Assembly: GCA_023395435.1 (NCBI GenBank)
Contig: JAEWZG010000113.1
Coordinates: 1-19,477 of the forward strand
Reading direction: 5' to 3'
DNA: 19,477 nucleotides
DNA from: Bacillota bacterium
GTDB lineage: Bacteria; Bacillota; Clostridia; Oscillospirales; Ruminococcaceae
The notes beneath the pieces were generated by a model, which saw only the letters and a list, made by a program, of their open reading frames with translations, was not told the DNA's origin and searched no databases. The position numbers were made by a program, and so were the translations under genes. This document shows positions 15,853 through 19,477 of this stretch, one piece after another (position 1 is the first letter of the stretch; every line of letters begins with the position of its first letter).

Positions 15853-16309
15853 TAAAAAATATTAACGGCACAGATTTTATGTCTGTGCCGTTTTTCATAT
15901 ATTTTGGTAACACAACAGGTACTGCGTTAAGCACAGTTAATTCTTCTCTGTCAAGATAATCAATTACTTCAAAACCTTTATAAGTAAAAATAGCTGATTC
16001 CTTTCCCACCTTGCCCCCAAATATAACAGCATTATGACTTAAGAGCGGGATTAAAGAATACAGGGATACTTTCTCATTTAAATAAGGCATATTGATATTT
16101 ACGCCATCATTTGTCACAGGCAATGGCAAGACAACATATTTAACCTGTTCTTTTAAATTATCGATATTATCAAGAATTGTAATTGATTCATTAAGAACGC
16201 TTTTTTCAAGGCCAAATGCATAAACCTTAGCCTGTTTTGCAATAATGTTAGCAAGATAAGATTGTCTGAGATCTCCTCCTGCAATAAGAAATACTTCTTT
16301 TTTATCCAT
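15809..16309 (-). CDS. dpaA: Dipicolinate synthase subunit A, 5' fragment of an interrupted gene
   Basis: Codons 1-131 (16309-15917) encode the N-terminal DpaA domain: MDKKEVFLIAGGDLRQSYLA, VKYVVLPLPVTNDGV, HNAVIFGGKVG and DREELTVLNAVP. Beyond the attachment core the frame enters element DNA and adds 35 unrelated residues (from VVLPKYMKNG) before a stop at 15809-15811, running antisense to the end of the regulator gene and through its terminator. The product in the integrated state therefore lacks the NAD(P)-binding domain and should be inactive. The preferred start is ATG 16309 with GGGGG about 9 nt upstream. An in-frame ATG at 16375 has no ribosome-binding site and adds residues absent from the family. 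Rejoined with 7584-8066 it gives a 290-aa DpaA. Confidence 0.92.
   Translation of the reverse strand: MDKKEVFLIAGGDLRQSYLANIIAKQAKVYAFGLEKSVLNESITILDNIDNLKEQVKYVVLPLPVTNDGVNINMPYLNEKVSLYSLIPLLSHNAVIFGGKVGKESAIFTYKGFEVIDYLDREELTVLNAVPVVLPKYMKNGTDIKSVPLIFFIILLLFPLKLLRNS
15864..15895. terminator. Hairpin terminator just inside the right element end
   Basis: AACGGCACAGA (15864-15874) pairs with TCTGTGCCGTT (15882-15892) around a 7-nt loop, followed by TTTTT. It lies 11 nt after the regulator stop and 21 nt inside the attachment core. On the minus strand it is followed by a T-rich run, so it could also stop transcription entering the element from the dpaA promoter. Confidence 0.87.
15917..15924 (+). 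repeat. Element attachment core, dpaA 5' side
   Basis: AGGTACTG, a direct repeat of 8064-8071. To its right is dpaA coding sequence (Leu-Asn-Ala on the minus strand); to its left is the element end ATTTTGGTAACACAAC (15901-15916). On the minus strand it supplies the codons for Val130 and Pro131 of DpaA. Confidence 0.88.
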
Positions 16310-16397
16310 AAAGGCAAACCCCCAAAAAATAATTACGCCAGAACTTTCGGCATAATTCAAATAATAACAAGACATTTTATTTCTTGAATTACTATTT

Positions 16398-16425
16398 CAT
16401 AATATGATTAAATTTGTTTTATCGT
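16398..16425 (-). promoter_or_regulatory. Candidate mother-cell (sigma-K/E-like) promoter of dpaA
   Basis: On the minus strand AC (16425-16424) is followed 17 nt later by CATATTATG (16406-16398), close to the sigma-K pattern AC-N16-CATANNNTA with one mismatch in the -10. It also partly fits sigma-E. dpaA is sigma-K-dependent in the well-studied spore formers. Such patterns occur by chance in AT-rich DNA. Confidence 0.35.
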
Positions 16426-16443
16426 TCTATCTTTTTAAAAATA

Positions 16444-16479
16444 TTTGACATAAAGAATAAATTACAAATATATGTCAAA
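16444..16479. repeat. 9-bp inverted repeat between dpaA and spoIIQ
   Basis: TTTGACATA (16444-16452) and TATGTCAAA (16471-16479) form a perfect inverted repeat with 18 nt between the arms, in the divergent spacer. It could be an operator or a chance palindrome. The left arm also contains TTGACA, but no good -10 follows at the standard distance. Confidence 0.4.
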
Positions 16480-16569
16480 AATATCTCCAAAGGGCATTAA
16501 AAAATATTACCTTTTTCCCCCGACATGAAAAAGGATACGCAAATAGCCCTGTCGGAGAAATGGAGTATT

Positions 16570-17241
16570 ATGAAAAAAATTGATTTTAGTAATTCAAAGG
16601 TAAAGAAAGTTTTTTCAGGTAAAGGCTTTTACATTGCGATTTGCTTGTGCTTGGTAGCTGTAATGACAGTAGGATTCATATCCTACAAGAAGACTGTTAA
16701 TGACATAAAGGGAAAGACGCCTTCAATTACCGTTCCAAAAGCAGATGCATCATCAAAATGGGACTTTGCCAACACAAACAAGGATAAGACATCAGAAACT
16801 GCAACCGACGTAAACGCAAAAGAAAATCAGCTTCTCATTATGCCGGTAAATGGTGATATTGTAAAAGCATTTTCTTACCCGCAGCCTGTTCTTTCTGAAA
16901 CAACAAAGATATGGCAGACTCATAATGGTACAGACATTAAGGGAGCACTCGGAGATCCTGTCAAGTCAATTTCAAATGGTACAGTGAAATCTATTAATGA
17001 TGATGTGCTTCTTGGTACTACTGTTACAATCGATCACGGAAATGGTCTTGTTGCAAAATACTGTAACCTTAACACAACTCTTTCTGTAAAGGAAGGCGAT
17101 ACTGTAAGTGCAGGAACAGTTATCGGTTCAATAGGCGAAACAGCTGAATCTGAAAAAGCACTTCCTTCACACCTCCACCTTGAAATTAAGGAAAACGGAA
17201 AGTATATTGACCCTGTTGACCTTTTAAGACCTGGCAAATAA
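16570..17241 (+). CDS. spoIIQ: SpoIIQ-like M23 peptidase-domain membrane protein
   Basis: 223 aa. A short cytoplasmic start is followed by one membrane helix (about 20-38: FYIAICLCLVAVMTVGFIS), a linker rich in Lys/Thr/Asp and a LytM/M23 domain from about 88 to 219. The zinc-site residues are all present: His118 and Asp122 in HNGTDIKG and His201/His203 in SHLHLEI. In spore formers SpoIIQ is made in the forespore and binds SpoIIIAH across the intermembrane space during engulfment; clostridial versions often keep the intact metal site whereas the B. subtilis protein does not. Proximity to dpaA and tgl supports the assignment, but another sporulation M23 protein is possible. ATG 16570 has GGAG motifs upstream; the in-frame ATG at 16525 follows a C-run without a ribosome-binding site. 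Confidence 0.78.
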   Translation: MKKIDFSNSKVKKVFSGKGFYIAICLCLVAVMTVGFISYKKTVNDIKGKTPSITVPKADASSKWDFANTNKDKTSETATDVNAKENQLLIMPVNGDIVKAFSYPQPVLSETTKIWQTHNGTDIKGALGDPVKSISNGTVKSINDDVLLGTTVTIDHGNGLVAKYCNLNTTLSVKEGDTVSAGTVIGSIGETAESEKALPSHLHLEIKENGKYIDPVDLLRPGK

Positions 17242-17249
17242 CAACTATT

Positions 17250-17278
17250 AAAAGCAGGAGCATTGCTCCTGCTTTTTT
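17250..17278. terminator. Bidirectional terminator between spoIIQ and tgl
   Basis: AAAAGCAGGAGC (17250-17261) pairs perfectly with GCTCCTGCTTTT (17265-17276) around ATT, followed by T residues. It lies between convergent genes; the tgl stop (17277-17279) abuts its T-run. Confidence 0.9.
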
Positions 17279-18062
17279 ATGTTATAATAGACGAGTTCTG
17301 AAGCTGATATCTTTCAAGAATATTATATAGCTTTTTATAATCAGGATTTCCTGCTGTTTCCATAAGATAAGCTGATACTGTTGAACCTGGTTTTCTGTTT
17401 TCATTCAGGAATTTAATAATTTTATCAGAACTATATATTCCGATCCCATTTCCATAGTATGTACCGTTACCGAGATCAATAACATTCTCCCCCTGCCATT
17501 CAGGAGCAATCAAATCAACATCTGGATTTTTAAAGTATCTTCTGTCACCTGGTAGCCCATCGTATATTTTTTTCATAATACCTATTTCTTTTAAATTTCT
17601 ATCAATATTATGCCAGTTCATAAGATATATTCTATCAAATAAACTGTCAAAAAGCTCACGCGGAAAAACTTGTAACAAAGCCATATAATAAACTATTTCC
17701 ATTGCTGTGGCACATTCTGTAGCATACTTCCTTGTGTTCCTGAAAATATCTGATATTGCATTGCTCGGCTTAACACCGTATTTTAATGTAAAACCACCAT
17801 TTTTTTCTCTTATCCAGTATGCTTCATTACAACGGGTTTCTCTGAAAACTGCAAAATCAAGCCCACTGTTATCAAGAGCATATGCAGCGTTTATTATCTG
17901 TGTTCTAATATCAATAAAAAATTTTAATTCATTGATATTTTTAAATGAGTATGGCATATTACTAAGTTCCATTATATTGACAATACGCATTTGTACTCCG
18001 TTTTTGGGATAATTATTAACAAGTTCAGAAACGTCGCCCTGAGTCTCAGAAAATCTTATCAT
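17277..18062 (-). CDS. tgl: Spore-coat protein-glutamine gamma-glutamyltransferase (Tgl family)
   Basis: 261 aa, close to the 245 aa of B. subtilis Tgl, which cross-links coat proteins through Gln-Lys isopeptide bonds on the spore surface. Matching segments are ATECATAMEIVYYMALL with the catalytic-type cysteine at 117, LFDRIYLMNWH at about 141-151, and RRYFKNPDVDL then WQGENVIDLG with Glu192. By my memory of the B. subtilis enzyme (Cys116, Glu187, His200) the histidine position falls in TYYGNGIGI and is Asn205 here (codon AAT). This may mean an altered active site, so catalytic activity is uncertain although the family is clear. AGGGAGG lies 6 nt upstream of the ATG. The gene follows an unrecognised gene with 1 nt between stop and start, so the two form an operon. 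Confidence 0.87.
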   Translation of the reverse strand: MIRFSETQGDVSELVNNYPKNGVQMRIVNIMELSNMPYSFKNINELKFFIDIRTQIINAAYALDNSGLDFAVFRETRCNEAYWIREKNGGFTLKYGVKPSNAISDIFRNTRKYATECATAMEIVYYMALLQVFPRELFDSLFDRIYLMNWHNIDRNLKEIGIMKKIYDGLPGDRRYFKNPDVDLIAPEWQGENVIDLGNGTYYGNGIGIYSSDKIIKFLNENRKPGSTVSAYLMETAGNPDYKKLYNILERYQLQNSSIIT

Positions 18063-18063
18063 A

Positions 18064-19017
18064 CTAAACCTCCCTTATGCCATAAACAATTTGAATTTGT
18101 TTCTGAAGGCTATGTTTTTGCCACCTTTTCCATTTTTCTATATCAGTATCATGAAGGAATTTCGAATATCTGCTAAGCTTAACCTGAGTCCTATAATCAA
18201 GCTTTTTAAAGTTGCTTATATTTTCAAGCTCAATCTGAGACTGTGGTATATTCATGGGGAAACCTGATTCCTTTTTGCATTTACCCATATACTTTGATTT
18301 TGTATCTATCTCACAAAATCGTGGTGAGGCTGAATAGTTATAACCATTGCCCGTAAAATTCAAATATGGCTTGTTTTCTTCAATCCAATTATCAACATCA
18401 GATGATCTATTAACTTCATCTTCCAAACCATCATCCATTGCATTTTCAAGAAGTGTTTTTGAAAAATTCTTCTCCTCATTATCGTTAGATGCAAGATGCC
18501 TAGCAACTATCCGTAATGCCTCAGGGTTACCAGTACGGAAAATTGCCCAGATTAAATCATGATTGAACTCATTCTTTAAATATCTCATATAAGCAAGATT
18601 TATTGCATTTTCTATTATCTGAGGTTCACTATTCTCATCAAGAAGCTTTGCAAAAGCATAATCAACCATTTTATCAAAGTTGTCATCAATTCCATCATCA
18701 TAAGCTGCACTATTAATTATCCATTTAAGTACATATATTTCATTACTTCTCGTATAAGTTACCCTCGGTACTGAAGTAGAAAAGCACTCATCATAAAGCT
18801 TTTGTGCGATCCTATTCCTAAGATTAAGTTTATTGAATATATTATATTTCTTTAATATAGGTATAAGAATAAAAAATGTTGAAAAGCTTATACCTTTATC
18901 ATTAATAAGAGTAACAGCTTCTGTAGAATTTTTTATAAGTGCTTTTTCAAAACGATATTTTAGTGATTCTATGCCATTTTTTTCTTTGATTTTCTCAAGT
19001 TCTGTAATGTAAATCAT
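18064..19017 (-). CDS. Hypothetical protein in operon with tgl
   Basis: 317 aa, not recognised. There is no signal peptide or membrane segment. The first two thirds look all-helical and may be a helical-repeat fold (for example YVLKWIINSAAYDDG, IIENAINLAYMRYLK, ALRIVARHLASND). A more polar region with aromatic residues follows (NFTGNGYNYSASPRFCEIDT), ending in a basic helical tail (EKWKRWQKHSLQKQIQIVYG). The ATG at 19017 is preceded by GGAGGAAATT; an upstream in-frame TTG (19029) would lie on the ribosome-binding site. The stop is 1 nt before the tgl start, so the pair are co-transcribed. A role in the spore coat or as a Tgl partner or substrate is suggested only by position. Confidence 0.7.
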   Translation of the reverse strand: MIYITELEKIKEKNGIESLKYRFEKALIKNSTEAVTLINDKGISFSTFFILIPILKKYNIFNKLNLRNRIAQKLYDECFSTSVPRVTYTRSNEIYVLKWIINSAAYDDGIDDNFDKMVDYAFAKLLDENSEPQIIENAINLAYMRYLKNEFNHDLIWAIFRTGNPEALRIVARHLASNDNEEKNFSKTLLENAMDDGLEDEVNRSSDVDNWIEENKPYLNFTGNGYNYSASPRFCEIDTKSKYMGKCKKESGFPMNIPQSQIELENISNFKKLDYRTQVKLSRYSKFLHDTDIEKWKRWQKHSLQKQIQIVYGIREV

Positions 19018-19138
19018 AATTTCCTCCAAAAATATTTATTTATTATATTCTATTTAACTTTGAAATAAACGTTACTTATAATTAAACATATAAACTGTTT
19101 TATTTTTCATTTTTTTTTACTTTTAATGCAAAAAACGC

Positions 19139-19165
19139 TAAAGTTATATTATTATTTGACGATAT
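19139..19165 (+). promoter_or_regulatory. Sigma-D (sigma-28) type flagellin promoter
   Basis: TAAA (19139-19142), a 15-nt spacer and GACGATAT (19158-19165) match the flagellar sigma-28 pattern TAAA-N15-GCCGATAA in six of eight -10 positions and in exact spacing. Transcription would start near 19172, giving a leader of about 125 nt. Confidence 0.82.
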
Positions 19166-19199
19166 AATTTACAGAAGCTTAGAAAATAAGCTCACAACA

Positions 19200-19241
19200 C
19201 GGAGGTCTTAATAAAGAGGGCCCGCTTTAATAGGAACTCCG
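19200..19241 (+). promoter_or_regulatory. Long leader hairpin upstream of flagellin
   Basis: CGGAGGTCTTAATAAAG (19200-19216) and CTTTAATAGGAACTCCG (19225-19241) form a 17-bp stem with three mismatches and an 8-nt loop (AGGGCCCG). It lies inside the predicted leader and has no T-run after it, so it is not a terminator. It may stabilise the message. Confidence 0.65.
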
Positions 19242-19254
19242 ATATTTAAAAAAC

Positions 19255-19289
19255 AGGAGAAATGGACTTCTCCTTAAAATTACAGGAGG
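19255..19289 (+). promoter_or_regulatory. Leader hairpin and Shine-Dalgarno region, CsrA-like GGA motifs
   Basis: AGGAGAA (19255-19261) pairs with TTCTCCT (19268-19274), presenting ATGGAC with a GGA (19264-19266) in the loop. A second GGA lies in the flagellin ribosome-binding site TTACAGGAGG (19280-19289), about 21 nt away. A hairpin-loop GGA plus a GGA over the Shine-Dalgarno is the layout used by CsrA to repress hag in B. subtilis. CTCCT at 19270-19274 could alternatively pair with the ribosome-binding site. Confidence 0.5.
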
Positions 19290-19296
19290 TAACTTT

Positions 19297-19477
19297 ATGA
19301 TTATTCAACACAATATTAGTGCAATGAACGCGCACAGACAATTGGCAACAAACAATTCTAACGTTGCTAAATCACTTGAAAAACTTTCATCAGGCTACAG
19401 AATTAACAAAGCTGGCGACGATGCTGCTGGTTTGGCTATTTCTGAAAAGATGAGAGGTCAGATTTCCGGTTTGAAGC
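19297..19477 (+). CDS. Flagellin, N-terminal part (partial)
   Basis: The first 60 codons, open at the right edge. The sequence begins MIIQHNISAMNAHRQLATNN and continues SLEKLSSGYRINKAGDDAAGLAISEKMRGQ, the conserved D0/D1 N-terminal coiled-coil region of flagellins and a TLR5-type segment. It forms the flagellar filament after export by the flagellar type III system, hence no signal peptide. AGGAGG is 7 nt upstream of the ATG. The sigma-28 type promoter and structured leader support its being a major filament gene (hag/fliC type). Confidence 0.96.
   Translation, partial: MIIQHNISAMNAHRQLATNNSNVAKSLEKLSSGYRINKAGDDAAGLAISEKMRGQISGLK

Larger units (their letters stand above)
8064..15924. mobile_element. 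Skin-like intervening element inserted in dpaA
   Basis: The element spans the two 8-bp direct repeats AGGTACTG (8064-8071 and 15917-15924). One repeat copy plus the interior is 7,853 bp. Removing it rejoins dpaA exactly in frame at GCA GTA CCT/ACA AGC. It contains six genes: two NPKTG-anchored surface proteins and a 148-aa unknown on the minus strand, and a 56-aa ORF, a large serine recombinase and a BTAD-type regulator on the plus strand. No capsid, tail, replication or conjugation genes are visible. Repeats in direct orientation predict excision as a circle, not inversion. Elements that interrupt sporulation genes and excise in the mother cell by serine recombinases are known (skin in sigK; others in spoVFB and spsM). 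Developmental control here is inferred. Confidence 0.92.

Noticed and set aside
8064..15924. An invertible segment switched by the serine recombinase
   Set aside because: The cores are in direct, not inverted, orientation, so recombination predicts excision. Inversion would not restore dpaA.
8064..15924. A prophage or conjugative element
   Set aside because: Besides the recombinase, none of the encoded proteins looks like a phage structural, lysis, replication or conjugation protein.
7584..16309. dpaA as a simple decayed pseudogene
   Set aside because: Both fragments are intact, in frame and free of stops or frameshifts up to identical 8-bp repeats, and a matching recombinase lies between them. 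Decay would not keep an exact, reversible join.
16310..16375. Upstream in-frame ATG (16375) as the dpaA start
   Set aside because: There is no ribosome-binding site, and the extra 22 residues do not belong to the family; ATG 16309 has a G-rich site and begins at the family N terminus.
16525..16569. Upstream in-frame ATG (16525) as the spoIIQ start
   Set aside because: It follows a C-run without a ribosome-binding site; ATG 16570 has GGAG motifs and places the membrane helix near the N terminus.
19200..19241. c-di-GMP riboswitch in the flagellin leader
   Set aside because: The segment is a single long hairpin; I do not see the conserved two-helix GEMM aptamer elements or a kink-turn arrangement.
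1..19477. CRISPR arrays, tRNA or rRNA genes
   Set aside because: I saw no regularly spaced repeats, no tRNA cloverleaf and no rRNA motifs on either strand.

Overview
The window looks like a chromosomal segment from an AT-rich, endospore-forming, flagellated member of the Clostridia. A gut-type Oscillospiraceae/Ruminococcaceae relative is my guess, from gene content and the NPKTG-type surface anchors; no rRNA is present to confirm it. Sporulation genes are dpaA and dpaB (dipicolinate synthase), a spoIIQ-type M23 protein and a Tgl-type spore-coat transglutaminase. Motility is represented by the start of a flagellin gene with a sigma-D-type promoter.

Layout. 1-111 is the start of polA (minus). 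112-576 is an intergenic stretch dense in hairpins. 577-3380 is a plus-strand housekeeping operon: dusB-type tRNA-dihydrouridine synthase, Smr-domain protein, TrmN6/YabB-type methyltransferase, rsmI. 3420-4664 is a minus-strand ROK-type regulator, and 4869-6134 an O-acetylhomoserine sulfhydrylase-type enzyme behind a consensus sigma-A promoter. 6227-6847 is a cytidylate-kinase-like protein (minus). 7009-8066 (minus) holds dpaB and the 3' part of dpaA. 8064-15924 is a mobile element. 15917-16309 (minus) is the 5' part of dpaA. 16570-17241 is spoIIQ-like, 17277-18062 tgl (minus), 18064-19017 an unrecognised gene upstream of tgl, and 19297 to the end is flagellin.

The main result is that dpaA is split by a 7.85-kb intervening element resembling the sporulation 'skin' elements. 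The 5' fragment ends at codon Pro131 and the 3' fragment resumes at the same proline. Both junctions carry the same directly repeated 8-bp core, AGGTACTG (8064-8071 and 15917-15924). Collapsing the repeats restores an uninterrupted 290-codon dpaA, directly followed by dpaB with a 1-nt overlap. The element encodes its own large serine recombinase (517 aa), preceded by a translationally coupled 56-aa ORF. It carries no recognisable phage genes. Its cargo is two sortase-type (NPKTG) surface proteins, one with a vWA domain and InlB-like repeats, a BTAD/SARP-type regulator with a degenerate GGDEF-like tail, and a 148-aa unknown protein. Strong hairpin terminators lie just inside both ends. The inference is that the element excises in the mother cell so that dipicolinate can be made, while the vegetative and germline chromosome keeps the surface-protein cargo.

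Secondary points are an apparent His-to-Asn change at a proposed catalytic position of Tgl, and a flagellin leader with two hairpins and paired GGA motifs that resembles CsrA-controlled hag leaders.
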